64,000 bases of DNA from Palsa-147 sp963771905 (lineage in GTDB: Bacteria > Acidobacteriota > Terriglobia > Acidiferrales > UBA7541): NCBI GenBank assembly GCA_963771905.1, contig CAVYVI010000004.1, positions 248,001 through 312,000 of the forward strand, given 5' to 3'. Position numbers and translations under genes: made by a program. The notes under the pieces are model-generated. The model was not told where the DNA came from, made no database searches, and was given only the letters and a program-made list of their open reading frames with translations. This document shows, one piece after another, positions 7,216 through 16,427 of the stretch. Numbering within the stretch: position 1 is the stretch's first letter; the number at the start of each line of letters is the position of its first letter.

Positions 7216-10022
7216 CACGATCGTGCAACACCCGCCGCGCCGCCGGTGCGCGCGATTTCCGCAAGGGCCGCCGTGCAACGCTCGCAGATCGTCGGGTACT
7301 CCGCGTTTTCGCCGACGTGTGTCGAATAATTCCAGCAGCGCTCGCATTTCGCGCCGTCGGCTCGCTCGACTTTCACTCCGACGCCGTCGCCATTCGAAGT
7401 ATCGAGGCGCACCTGAGAAGCGATAAAAAGCGCGGGCAATTGCGCAGCGTATTTCTGGAGAAGCGCTCCCAGATCGCCATTCGCGGAAAGCGTGACTTTG
7501 GCTTCAAGGGCGCTCGAAATCGTCTTCGCGGCGCGCGCTTCTTCGAGTCCCTTAAGCACGCTTTCGCGAACTCCCAACAGACGCTCCCAGTTTTTCGCGA
7601 CTTCTTTCGAGGCCGCACGCTCGAGTTCTGCCGCGTTCGGGAAATGCGCCATGTGGATGCTGTCGGGATCTCCCGCCTCGCGCGGGAAGTGTTGCCAGAC
7701 TTCTTCCGCAGTGAAAACGATGATGGGCGCCAGCATCCGCAGCAACGCGCTGGCAATGCGATAGATGGCGGTCTGCGCCGATCGGCGTCCCACGCTGCGC
7801 GGCGCGAAGGTATAGAGCCGGTCTTTGAGAACGTCGAAATAAAACGCGCTCAAATCCACCACCGCAAAATCGTGAACCGCGTGATGCACGCGATGAAAAT
7901 CGAACGAGGCGTACCAATCGAGGCACTGCCGCACGAGCTCGGCGGTGCGGCGCACCATCCAGGCATCGATCTCCAAGAGTTCGCTGTCAGGGACGCCGTC
8001 GCGTAAGGGCTCAAAGCCCGCGAGATTCTGAAGCGCGAAGCGGAACGTGTTGCGCAGTTTGCGATACGCTTCGGAAAGCTGCGTCATCATGGCGTCGGAC
8101 ATTCGCACATCGCCTTGGTAATCCTGCGAGGTCACCCACAACCGGAGAATGTCGGCGCCCCACTTGTCGCAAATCTCATTGGGGATGACGCCCGTGCCGA
8201 GCGATTTGGACATCGGCCGCCCCTCGCTGTCGAGCGTCCAGCCATGCGAGACAACTTGCTTGTAGGGCGCTCGGCCGCGCGTTCCCACGCCGACGAGCAG
8301 CGAACTGTGAAACCAGCCGCGATATTGATCGGGTCCCTCCATGTAGACGTCCGCCGGCCATGTGCCGTCTTCGACGCTCAAGACGGCCAGGTGCGTCGAA
8401 CCCGAATCGAACCACACGTCGAGAATGTCGTTCTCTTTGCGCCATTTCGCGGCGCCGCATTTCGGGCAATGCGTTCCCGCGGGAAGCAGTTCTTCGGCCG
8501 AATGGGTGAACCACGCGTCCGCGCCTTCTTTTTCGAACCAGGTGAGAACATGGCGCAGCGCCGCAAAATCATTCAGCCGCGTCTTGCAATCTCCGCACGT
8601 AAATATAATCAACGGCACGCCCCAAAATCGCTGCCGCGAAATGCACCAGTCGGGCCGCTCGGCGATCATGTCGTAAAGACGATCGTGGCCCCAGGCGGGC
8701 GCCCATTTCACTTTGTCGATTTGCTCGAGGGCGCGCTCGCGGAGATGATTCAGTTCCATGCCGATGAACCACTGCTCGGTGGCACGGAATATCACGGGAT
8801 TGTGGCACCGCCAGCAGTGCGGATAGCTGTGGCGATATTTTGCGTGGCCGACGAGCGCGCCGCGCTTGCGAAGCAATTCGACGATCGGCTCGTTGGCTTC
8901 GAACACATTCTTCCCGTTGTATTCTGGCAACCCTTCGACGAATCGGCCTTCGTCGTCGAGCGGCGCATACGTATCGAGGCCGTATCGCTGGCCGGTGTAA
9001 AAGTCGTCGGCGCCATGCCCCGGCGCCGTGTGGACGACGCCGCTGCCCTGTTCGAGCGTGACGTACTCCGCCAGCACTCCCGGAACTTGCAGATCGAGAA
9101 ATGGATGCTGGAATTGCATTCCTTCGAGTTCGCTTCCTTTGCCGCGCCACCGAATTTTCGCCGCTCCGAATTTCAATTCCTCGGCGACGGCGCTGAGGCG
9201 TTGCTCGGCAAAAAGAAGCGCGCCGGCCGGCGTTTCTGCGACGACGTATTCAAAGTCCGGATGAAACGCCAGCGCGCGGTTGGCCGGCAGCGTCCAGGGT
9301 GTTGTGGTCCAGATGAGCGCACTTACGTCCGGACCGAGCTCTTTCGCCTTCGCGCCTCCGGCAACGGGAAACTTCACCCAGACCGATTGGCTCGTGTGGT
9401 CTTCGTATTCAACCTCGGCTTCTGCGAGCGCCGTTCGATCGACCATGCACCAATACACCGGCTTCAGCCCGCGATACACGTAGCCCTTTTCGAGAAAAGT
9501 TAGAAACGCTCCCGCGATGGTGGCTTCGAAATGAAAATCCATCGTGAGATACGGTTTATCCCATTGCCCGAAGACGCCGAGGCGCTTGAAATCCCGGCGA
9601 TTGGAATCGATATAGCGCGTCGCGTATTCGCGGCACATCTTGCGAAACTCCGCCGGCGTGACGCGGTCTTTCCGTCCACCTAGATCCTCTTTCTCGACTT
9701 TGCTTTCGATCGGAAGCCCGTGGCAATCCCAGCCCGGAATGTAGGGCGAGCGAAATCCAGCCATGGTCTTCGTCTTGACCATCAGGTCTTTAATGATTTT
9801 GTTCAGGCCAGTCCCGAGATGGATATCGCCAGTCGGATACGGCGGGCCGTCATGGAGGACGAAGAGAGGAGCGCCGGCGCGCGATTCGAGGATTCGCTCG
9901 TAGATCTTCGTGCGCTCCCACTCGGCGAGCTGCAGCGGCTCGCGTTCCGGCAGGTGAGCTTTCATCGGAAAATCGGTGCGCGGTAAGTTGAGTGTGCTCT
10001 TCAGGTCGAGAGGGTTGGCCAT
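7215..10022 (-). CDS. ileS: Isoleucyl-tRNA synthetase
   Basis: 935 residues from the ATG at 10022 (MANPLDLK). Class I synthetase charging tRNA-Ile. The HIGH-type motif appears as HLGT (68-71, after DGPPYPTGDI) and the KMSKS-type motif as PMSKSLGTG. The editing domain includes WTTTPWTLPANRA and GTGVVHTAPGHG-like sequence (seen as GSGVVHTAPGHG). The C-terminal zinc site is CERCW...CERC. Length and order fit the bacterial enzyme. It is first in the ileS-lspA-lgt operon and divergent from the tonB-like gene. No direct regulatory element (for example a T-box) was recognised upstream. Confidence 0.97.
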   Translation of the reverse strand: MANPLDLKSTLNLPRTDFPMKAHLPEREPLQLAEWERTKIYERILESRAGAPLFVLHDGPPYPTGDIHLGTGLNKIIKDLMVKTKTMAGFRSPYIPGWDCHGLPIESKVEKEDLGGRKDRVTPAEFRKMCREYATRYIDSNRRDFKRLGVFGQWDKPYLTMDFHFEATIAGAFLTFLEKGYVYRGLKPVYWCMVDRTALAEAEVEYEDHTSQSVWVKFPVAGGAKAKELGPDVSALIWTTTPWTLPANRALAFHPDFEYVVAETPAGALLFAEQRLSAVAEELKFGAAKIRWRGKGSELEGMQFQHPFLDLQVPGVLAEYVTLEQGSGVVHTAPGHGADDFYTGQRYGLDTYAPLDDEGRFVEGLPEYNGKNVFEANEPIVELLRKRGALVGHAKYRHSYPHCWRCHNPVIFRATEQWFIGMELNHLRERALEQIDKVKWAPAWGHDRLYDMIAERPDWCISRQRFWGVPLIIFTCGDCKTRLNDFAALRHVLTWFEKEGADAWFTHSAEELLPAGTHCPKCGAAKWRKENDILDVWFDSGSTHLAVLSVEDGTWPADVYMEGPDQYRGWFHSSLLVGVGTRGRAPYKQVVSHGWTLDSEGRPMSKSLGTGVIPNEICDKWGADILRLWVTSQDYQGDVRMSDAMMTQLSEAYRKLRNTFRFALQNLAGFEPLRDGVPDSELLEIDAWMVRRTAELVRQCLDWYASFDFHRVHHAVHDFAVVDLSAFYFDVLKDRLYTFAPRSVGRRSAQTAIYRIASALLRMLAPIIVFTAEEVWQHFPREAGDPDSIHMAHFPNAAELERAASKEVAKNWERLLGVRESVLKGLEEARAAKTISSALEAKVTLSANGDLGALLQKYAAQLPALFIASQVRLDTSNGDGVGVKVERADGAKCERCWNYSTHVGENAEYPTICERCTAALAEIARTGGAAGVARS

Positions 10023-10090
10023 TGAGTCGGGTCTGATGCCTTTCTGTGTGCCGCGGCGTCTAATCACCACCGCGGCGAGAAGAAACGCTA

Positions 10091-10099
10091 TGTTACAAT
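10091..10099 (+). promoter_or_regulatory. Extended -10 promoter of the TonB-like gene
   Basis: TGTTACAAT fits the extended -10 form TGnTAnnnT. There is no clear -35 box. Two direct copies of CCGCGGCG (10051-10058 and 10070-10077) sit just upstream and could be operator half sites. The same TGTTACnnT form recurs before the genes at 11601 and 14921. Confidence 0.45.
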
Positions 10100-10204
10100 G
10101 AATATCGGGGCAAGTCAGCCGCGTGGGCGCGAGACATCCTTTTCGGCTGTCTCGAATCTAATCTACGGTACGGGAGTGCGCTTGGGAGCCAACAGGCGGC
10201 AGTA

Positions 10205-11395
10205 ATGCTCGATACCACCACAAACGAAAACGAGTCCCTGAGCAAGTCTTCGAATCCCACACTCCGGGTGACGGCGCTGGCGGTCAACCGTGTTCCTTGG
10301 ATTAAATCTTTCTCCTCCAATCTGAAAGACTTTCTGAGCGAGCGGCCCGTCAAGATCCGCGAAGGCGCACCTACCGCATTCTACATTCCGAAATTCAGTT
10401 CGGGCGTCGGCGGCAATCTGAAGGAATGGCTGAAGCCGCTTCCTGCATCAGCTAGGGGGCCGATGCGCTCGGAAATGCTGGTCGACTGGAATCCGAATTT
10501 TGGCACGTTCTGGGACAATCTACGCACGGCCTTTTCGAAACAAAAGCTGCCTAAAGGCGCAGTGGTGCCTTCCATCTGGACGAAAGACACGCTGTTTGGC
10601 CGCGTCCAGGCGCTCTCGCTCGCGATTCACGTCCTTGCGCTGGTCCTGATATTGCTTCCACTTCTGCCTGGAATCATGGCGCCGCGAACCGCGCAGGCAA
10701 ACATGTACACCGTGACGCCACTCGACGGCGGCTCGCCGTATTTGCCCAAGCTTCCCGCAGGCAATAAGAGGGCGGGCGGCGGAGGCGGAGGCGGCGAACA
10801 CAGTCCGATTCCCGCCAGCCGCGGGAAATTACCGAAGGCTTCCTATACGCAACTTGCGCCACCGTCGGTCCATCCGCCGTTGAATCCACGATTGCAAGTG
10901 CCTGCGACCATAGTGGCAGTGCCGGACATCAAGATACCGAGCCCGAATCTGCCGAACTACGGCGATCCGATGGCCAAGCTGTTGACGGATTCGAATGGTC
11001 CGGGTGGCGGCGGAGGTATCGGCACCGGACAAGGCACGGGCGTTGGCAGCGGCGACGGCGCGGGAGTCGGGCCCGGCCACGGCTGGAACACCGGTGGCGG
11101 CTATCCGATGGCGGGCACCGGCGGCTACGGCCAGCCGGATTGTTTGTACTGCCCAAGCCCGCAGTTTTCCGATGAAGCAGTGAAAGCGAAATACCAGGGC
11201 ACGGTCCTGTTGATGGTCGTGATTCAACCTGATGGCCGCGCGACGAACATACAAGTCGCTCGCGGTTTGGGTCTCGGCCTGGATGAAAAGGCCGTCGAAG
11301 CGGTGCGCACGTGGCGATTCAAGCCTGCCGCCGGCCCGGACGGCAAGGCCGCTGCCGTGCGTATGCCGGTCGAAGTGACATTCCGGCTGTATTAA
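10205..11395 (+). CDS. TonB-like energy transducer protein with long N-terminal cytoplasmic region
   Basis: 396 residues. The C-terminal ~85 residues form a TonB C-terminal domain (YQGTVLLMVVIQPDGRAT ... AVRTWRFKPA ... VEVTFRLY). A single membrane segment lies at about 138-158 (LSLAIHVLALVLILLPLLPG), followed by a Gly-rich, probably flexible periplasmic linker (GGGGGG and GTGQGTGVGSGDGAGVG). Unlike classical TonB, about 137 residues precede the membrane helix. The protein would couple inner-membrane energy to outer-membrane transporters, or act as an envelope linker. No ExbB/ExbD or receptor gene is adjacent. The start at 10205 is the only reasonable ATG. It is divergent from ileS. Confidence 0.8.
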   Translation: MLDTTTNENESLSKSSNPTLRVTALAVNRVPWIKSFSSNLKDFLSERPVKIREGAPTAFYIPKFSSGVGGNLKEWLKPLPASARGPMRSEMLVDWNPNFGTFWDNLRTAFSKQKLPKGAVVPSIWTKDTLFGRVQALSLAIHVLALVLILLPLLPGIMAPRTAQANMYTVTPLDGGSPYLPKLPAGNKRAGGGGGGGEHSPIPASRGKLPKASYTQLAPPSVHPPLNPRLQVPATIVAVPDIKIPSPNLPNYGDPMAKLLTDSNGPGGGGGIGTGQGTGVGSGDGAGVGPGHGWNTGGGYPMAGTGGYGQPDCLYCPSPQFSDEAVKAKYQGTVLLMVVIQPDGRATNIQVARGLGLGLDEKAVEAVRTWRFKPAAGPDGKAAAVRMPVEVTFRLY

Positions 11396-11553
11396 GTTCG
11401 ACCCGCCGAGTTTCTCCGGTCATCCTCTGCTCGATATTAGTGTGGGTCGTCATCATGCTTTGCCGTGCTGGGTCTGGCCGCGCGCCGGCCGGGATGCCGC
11501 GCGAGCACCGGTAACACGCGCTTGACGCGTTTGGAAACAAGATTCGCACCGCG

Positions 11554-11562
11554 TGTTACACT
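11554..11562 (+). promoter_or_regulatory. Extended -10 promoter of the BNR-repeat gene
   Basis: TGTTACACT matches TGnTAnnnT. It lies 38 nt before the ATG at 11601, which has its own GGAGGG ribosome site (11589-11594). The motif TTTGGAAAC lies upstream and recurs before the gene at 14921. Confidence 0.4.
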
Positions 11563-11600
11563 CTGCGGCGCGTTGCGTCCAACATTCCGGAGGGAAATTG

Positions 11601-14600
11601 ATGTCGCGACTTTGTCGATCTGCATGTTTGGATTCGTTTCGTCGCTGCACGAGCGTGTGGCTGCCTCTTGCGATTCTGCTCATCCTCGCGGGTCTCTTCG
11701 GCGGCGTCGCCTCCGCGCAGCAATTCGATCCGAGCGCGTATTCGGGCCTGCGCTGGCGCTTGATTGGTCCATATCGCGCGGGACGTGTTACCGCGGTCGC
11801 AGGTGTCTCGGGAAATCCCGCGGTCTATTACATGGCTTCTCCGGGCGGCGGCGTGTGGAAGACGACAGACGGCGGCCACGTCTGGAAGCCGATCTTCGAT
11901 GCGACGGGCGTTGCGCCGGTCGGCGCGATGGCCGTGGCTCCGTCGAATCCCGACGTCATTTACGTCGGTACGGGTGAGCAATCGCCGAGCAATGGCGTTT
12001 ACAAATCCACGGACGCCGGCGCGACCTGGACAAACATCGGCCTTCAGGAAACGCAAAAGATCGCGGCCATCATCGTCGATCCGCGCGACCCGAACATCGT
12101 GCTGGTCGCCGGTGCGGGTGATCTCCCTCCGGGGACAGACCGCGGCGTTTACAAAACGACGGACGGCGGCGCGACATGGAAGAAGGTTCTCTATGTTGAC
12201 GACAAGCTCGGCGCCTACGATTTGTGTTTCGATCCGGGCAATCATCGCGTCGTCTATGCGACGCTCTGGCATTTCAATTTCGCAGTCGTGAATCTCGGGC
12301 CCGACCCTACGGACACCGAGAGCGCCATCTATAAATCCACGGACGAAGGTTCGACGTGGAAGCCCGTCGGCGGCAAGGGCCTGCCGGCGGCCGGAAAAGG
12401 CAGGATCGGCGTGGTTGTTGCACCGGGCAATCACGGCCGGCGGCTCTACGCCATCGTGAATCAAGGATTTTTCCGCAGCGACGATGCGGGAGAAAATTGG
12501 CAGCAAATTACCCACGATCCTCGCGTCATCGGCAATTTCTATTTCAGTCGGGTCTTCGTCGATCCGCAGAACGCGGACATCGTGTGGGTGATGCAGACGT
12601 CGGTCTATCGTTCAATCGACGGTGGCAAGACATTCGTATCTTACAAAGGCGCGCCCGGCGGTGATGACTATCACGTCCTGTGGATCGATCCTCAGAATTC
12701 GCAGCGCATGATTCTCGGCGTCGATCAGGGCGCGACGGTCAGCGTCGATGGCGGCCAGACTTGGAGTCTTTGGTATAACCAGCCAACCGGGCAGTTCTAC
12801 CACGTTTCCGTCGACAGCCATTTTCCCTACCGCGTCTATGGCGACCAGCAGGATAGCGGCACAGCGGCCGTTCTGAGCCGCAGCAACAACGGTGAAATCA
12901 CAGCGAGCGACTGGTTCCCCATCGGAGGCTTCGAAATTGGCCACATCGCGCCTGACCCGCTCGATTCAAATCTGGTCTACTCAATCGGCTGGTACGGCAC
13001 GGTTCTGCGATTCGATCGTGTAACCGGACAAACCTCGACCGTATACGTGCCCGGCGACAAAACACGCGGCACCTCCGATGCTCCACTCGAATTTTCGCCG
13101 CAAGATCCTCATACCCTGTATTTCGGTACGCAGTTCCTAATGAAAACATCCGATGCGGGCGCGACCTGGCAAACGATCAGTCCGGATTTGACCGTGAAGG
13201 CGAATCCGAAAGAACCACCGAGCGACACAGGCAAAGAGGTCAGCGAAAAACAGCCGGTTCGGCGTGGCGCCATCACGGCGCTCGCGATTTCGACCGCGGC
13301 GCCCGGCGAGATGTGGGCGGGCACGACCAATGATATTGTCCAATTGACGCGCGATGGCGGCACGAACTGGCAGGACGTTACGCCCAAAGATATACCCGCG
13401 AAAACCGCGGTGTGGACGATCGAAGCGTCACATCATCAGCCGTGCGAGGCATACCTCACGCTCCGGCCGGCCGGCACGATCGATATCTGGATTATCGGGA
13501 AGATGCAGGCCTATCTTTATCGCACGCGCGATTGCGGCGCGAGTTGGGAAAAGATTCTGAATGGCATCCCGGATTCGACGCTGGTTCGCACCATTCGCGC
13601 AGATACCGTGCGGCAAGGTCTGTTATTCGTAGGGACGGAGAGCGCGGTCTACGTTTCCTTCGACGACGGCGATCACTGGCAATCGCTGCAGCTCAATCTT
13701 CCGCCGGCGTCGTTTCGCGGCCTGGAAGTTCACGGAAATGATCTCGTCGCTGCGACGTTCGGGCGCGCCTTCTGGATACTCGACGACCTCACGCCGCTGC
13801 GCCAGTTGAGCGCGAGCGTCACCAGCGCCGACGCATATCTTTTCGAGCCGGAGTCGGCTCTGCGCGTTCGCTGGGACACAAATCCCGACACGCCGCTCCC
13901 GCCCGAATATCCCGCCGGGCAGAATCCGCCGGATGGAGCGATCCTCGATTACTTTCTGAAGTCGGCTCCCGCCGGCGAAATCACGCTCTCGATTTACGAT
14001 CACGAAAAAAATCTCGTGCGCCAATATTCCAGCGTCAAGCCGTCTCCCGATAATTTTCCGCTGAACGTCCCGGACTACTGGATCGCGCCGCCGGCCGTGC
14101 TTTCGAAGAATGCCGGACTGAACCGCTTCGTCTGGGATTTGAGATACCCGCATCCAGATGTACTTCCGTACGGCTATTTCGGCGAGCCGCTCGATTTTGT
14201 CGAGTTCACGTTGCCGAATGACGCGATCCCGAGCGACACGCCGCGCTATCAGCCGCAGGGTGCACTCGTCGTGCCGGGTGAATATGAAGCGGTGCTTGAG
14301 GCCGGAGGCCGGGAATTCCGGCGATCTCTGAAAGTCGAGCTTGACCCGCGCGTGCACGCCACGCAAGACGATCTCGCGCACCAGCTCGCGCTAGCGCAGA
14401 AGATCAATTCCTGGACCAACGCGACATACGCCGTCTACCAGAGCGTTCATGCGCTACGCGAAGCGCTCGACGATCGCCGGAAGAGCCTCGAGGGCACGCC
14501 GGCGAAAGACGCGAGCGATGCCGCCGCTGCTCTGCACAAAACGCTCGCGGCACTCGAAAACGGCGACGAAGCGCTTTCCGGGTTCGGCCCCATCAATCGC

Positions 14601-14828
14601 GACTTCACGCGCCTGTTCGAGATGGTCGAGAGTGGCGATGGCAACCCATCGAACACGGCGCGAACGACGGCCGGCGAATCCTGCGAGGAAGCGAATAAGA
14701 ATTTTGCGTTATGGCGAAAGTTGAACGCCGAAAGCGTACCGCCGCTCAATTCCCTGCTCGGGAAGAGCGGCTTCGCGCCGTTGCCGGTCGCGACGAACGC
14801 GCCGGCGGATCTTGCCTGCGGCGAATGA
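11601..14828 (+). CDS. Secreted VPS10/BNR-repeat (sortilin-like beta-propeller) protein
   Basis: 1,075 residues from the ATG at 11601, supported by a GGAGGG ribosome site 6 nt upstream. An N-terminal signal peptide/anchor ends near ASAQQ. The body has many BNR/Asp-box repeats (variants of YKTTDGGATWK, YKSTDEGSTWKPV, MKTSDAGATWQ) that form one or two beta-propellers. About 300 C-terminal residues are Pro-rich and then helical. This family is very common in Acidobacteria and often annotated as glycosyl hydrolase or exo-sialidase, but no sialidase catalytic set was recognised, so enzymatic activity is doubtful. It is probably periplasmic or surface exposed. The next gene starts 92 nt downstream under its own promoter-like element. 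Confidence 0.85.
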   Translation: MSRLCRSACLDSFRRCTSVWLPLAILLILAGLFGGVASAQQFDPSAYSGLRWRLIGPYRAGRVTAVAGVSGNPAVYYMASPGGGVWKTTDGGHVWKPIFDATGVAPVGAMAVAPSNPDVIYVGTGEQSPSNGVYKSTDAGATWTNIGLQETQKIAAIIVDPRDPNIVLVAGAGDLPPGTDRGVYKTTDGGATWKKVLYVDDKLGAYDLCFDPGNHRVVYATLWHFNFAVVNLGPDPTDTESAIYKSTDEGSTWKPVGGKGLPAAGKGRIGVVVAPGNHGRRLYAIVNQGFFRSDDAGENWQQITHDPRVIGNFYFSRVFVDPQNADIVWVMQTSVYRSIDGGKTFVSYKGAPGGDDYHVLWIDPQNSQRMILGVDQGATVSVDGGQTWSLWYNQPTGQFYHVSVDSHFPYRVYGDQQDSGTAAVLSRSNNGEITASDWFPIGGFEIGHIAPDPLDSNLVYSIGWYGTVLRFDRVTGQTSTVYVPGDKTRGTSDAPLEFSPQDPHTLYFGTQFLMKTSDAGATWQTISPDLTVKANPKEPPSDTGKEVSEKQPVRRGAITALAISTAAPGEMWAGTTNDIVQLTRDGGTNWQDVTPKDIPAKTAVWTIEASHHQPCEAYLTLRPAGTIDIWIIGKMQAYLYRTRDCGASWEKILNGIPDSTLVRTIRADTVRQGLLFVGTESAVYVSFDDGDHWQSLQLNLPPASFRGLEVHGNDLVAATFGRAFWILDDLTPLRQLSASVTSADAYLFEPESALRVRWDTNPDTPLPPEYPAGQNPPDGAILDYFLKSAPAGEITLSIYDHEKNLVRQYSSVKPSPDNFPLNVPDYWIAPPAVLSKNAGLNRFVWDLRYPHPDVLPYGYFGEPLDFVEFTLPNDAIPSDTPRYQPQGALVVPGEYEAVLEAGGREFRRSLKVELDPRVHATQDDLAHQLALAQKINSWTNATYAVYQSVHALREALDDRRKSLEGTPAKDASDAAAALHKTLAALENGDEALSGFGPINRDFTRLFEMVESGDGNPSNTARTTAGESCEEANKNFALWRKLNAESVPPLNSLLGKSGFAPLPVATNAPADLACGE

Positions 14829-14904
14829 CCCAATCTCACGCGGATCGCGCCCGCGCACGTTTGGAAACATCGCGCGGCGAACCGTGTATCCCGGCCGCGC
14901 GTTT

Positions 14905-14913
14905 TGTTACGAT
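14905..14913 (+). promoter_or_regulatory. Extended -10 box directly before a start codon (leaderless candidate)
   Basis: TGTTACGAT (TGnTAnnnT) ends 7 nt before the ATG at 14921. The predicted transcript would start at or beside the start codon. Confidence 0.45.
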
Positions 14914-14920
14914 GTGCGAC

Positions 14921-15796
14921 ATGAACCGCGCGCGAAATCACTCTTTGTCGTACGTGAATCTTGCATTTCTGCTTTTCGCCGGAGCGCTTTTCTCGCCTTC
15001 CCTTCCTTCGGCGCGCGCACAAACAGGCTCAATCGAATTTGTGGCTCGCGTTCGGCCCGCCGCGGGAATCGCCGAGCCCGTCCGCAACTTGCCCTTTTAT
15101 CTTCTGAACAAGAGTTACGCGGACATTCAGAAAGAAGCCGATGCAGGTGAACCAAAGCCGGACCTCGACGCCTTCGTGGACAAGCTGACGGTGTCTAAAG
15201 AACTCAAAGCGTGGATGAAGAAGAATCACACCGTGAGCCTCTCCGGCGAAGATTTCGTTCAGAGTCTGACCGTCAAGGACATCATGGACGTTCCGGAATT
15301 TTTCAGCGCGTACGTCGGGCGCAATTCCGGCGATCAGTCCATCAGTTTCCCAACGCCGAAAATGAGGGAGCGCGACAAAGTAAAGAATCCCGATCGCTAC
15401 GAAAAAGACCACCAGGAATATCTCGACGCCATTCGAAAATTCCTCACCGGGAACCCCGATAGCAAGTCAGGGATCGATCTGAATCTCGATTCGATCAATT
15501 CCGGCCCGCAATGGCAGACCGAAGTTGGCAAGCGCAATCCGGCCATCCACCGGCGCACGCTCGATATGGCCCACACGCGCTATCTGGTCGCGCAGGCGCA
15601 AACCGATCTCGACGGCCGCGCCGCGATTACCGGGATTCCCGCGGGAAAGTATTGGCTTGGGACGCTCGAGATCTTCGCGACGGCCGGCGACGCGCGTCTT
15701 CAGTGGGATGTGCCGGTAACCGTCACGGCCGGCGAGACGACGCGCGTGGAGCTGACGAACGCGAACGCCGTTGAACTTCAAAAATCGGCGCCATAA
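14921..15796 (+). CDS. Secreted protein of unknown function
   Basis: 291 residues. An N-terminal signal peptide ends near ARAQ. The mature part begins with a beta-rich segment (GSIEFVARVRPAAG) naming elements typical of carboxypeptidase-regulatory-like folds. A charged helical middle follows (AWMKKNHTVS to YEKDHQEYLDAIRKFL). The C-terminal part again looks Ig/transthyretin-like (LDGRAAITGIPAGKYWLGTLEI). A later ATG at 14921 is preferred over 14912 because it fits the -10 box spacing, although both give a signal peptide. No catalytic motif was recognised. It lies downstream of the BNR protein in the same direction. Confidence 0.7.
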   Translation: MNRARNHSLSYVNLAFLLFAGALFSPSLPSARAQTGSIEFVARVRPAAGIAEPVRNLPFYLLNKSYADIQKEADAGEPKPDLDAFVDKLTVSKELKAWMKKNHTVSLSGEDFVQSLTVKDIMDVPEFFSAYVGRNSGDQSISFPTPKMRERDKVKNPDRYEKDHQEYLDAIRKFLTGNPDSKSGIDLNLDSINSGPQWQTEVGKRNPAIHRRTLDMAHTRYLVAQAQTDLDGRAAITGIPAGKYWLGTLEIFATAGDARLQWDVPVTVTAGETTRVELTNANAVELQKSAP

Positions 15797-15837
15797 TCGC
15801 CGGGATCCGGACTCGTCACGCTCCGCTGAATTTGTTC

Positions 15838-16407
15838 ATGGCCGACGAATCTCTCATTTCGCAACTCGCCTCCGAAGAGGCGCGCGTGCGCGCGCGCGCG
15901 GCCGGAGAACTCTTCGCACGCGCTCGTGCAACGGTCGACACCATCATCTCCGCTTGGCTGTTGGATTCGGAACTCAGCGGGTTGCTGCATGCGCCCGAAC
16001 TCCGAATGACCGCCGGGATCGCCGTGGAGCCCGCCCGATTCGAGGCAATTCGCAAAGCCCACGGAAGCCCTCGCCTCGCCGACGTGCCGCCCGGCCAGGA
16101 CGCGAAGGAATTCGAATTGCATTTTGACGGAAGCGTGCGCCTGGACATCCTGACGACGAAAGCGCCGGGCGGCGCGGGCGCGATCGCACGATTTCTTGAA
16201 AAATTCGGTGAAGGAATTCAACAGATCGAGTTCGAAGTGACGGACGTGGAACGCTCCACCGAACTGCTGCGAACGCACTTTCAACTCGAGCCGCTTTATC
16301 CTGCGACGCGCGCTGGCGCGGATGACACGCGCGTGAATTTCTTTCTCGTCCCGCTCCCCGGCGGGCGAAAAGCCCTCATCGAATTCGTCCAGATCGTCCG
16401 GCCGTAA
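15838..16407 (+). CDS. Hypothetical protein with a VOC/glyoxalase-like C-terminal half
   Basis: 189 residues from the ATG at 15838. The N-terminal helix is rich in Ala/Arg/Glu. The middle to C-terminal part resembles a vicinal-oxygen-chelate half domain, with FEAIRKAHGSPRLADVPPGQDAKEFELHF, then FGEGIQQIEFEVTDVERSTELL and VNFFLVPLPGGRKALIEFVQ, similar in spirit to methylmalonyl-CoA epimerase-like proteins. Metal ligands are not clear, so enzymatic assignment is not justified. It follows the secreted protein by 41 nt and may share its transcript; it converges with the GH63 gene. Confidence 0.65.
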   Translation: MADESLISQLASEEARVRARAAGELFARARATVDTIISAWLLDSELSGLLHAPELRMTAGIAVEPARFEAIRKAHGSPRLADVPPGQDAKEFELHFDGSVRLDILTTKAPGGAGAIARFLEKFGEGIQQIEFEVTDVERSTELLRTHFQLEPLYPATRAGADDTRVNFFLVPLPGGRKALIEFVQIVRP

Positions 16408-16427
16408 ATCCCGGAGCGCGCGAGTCG

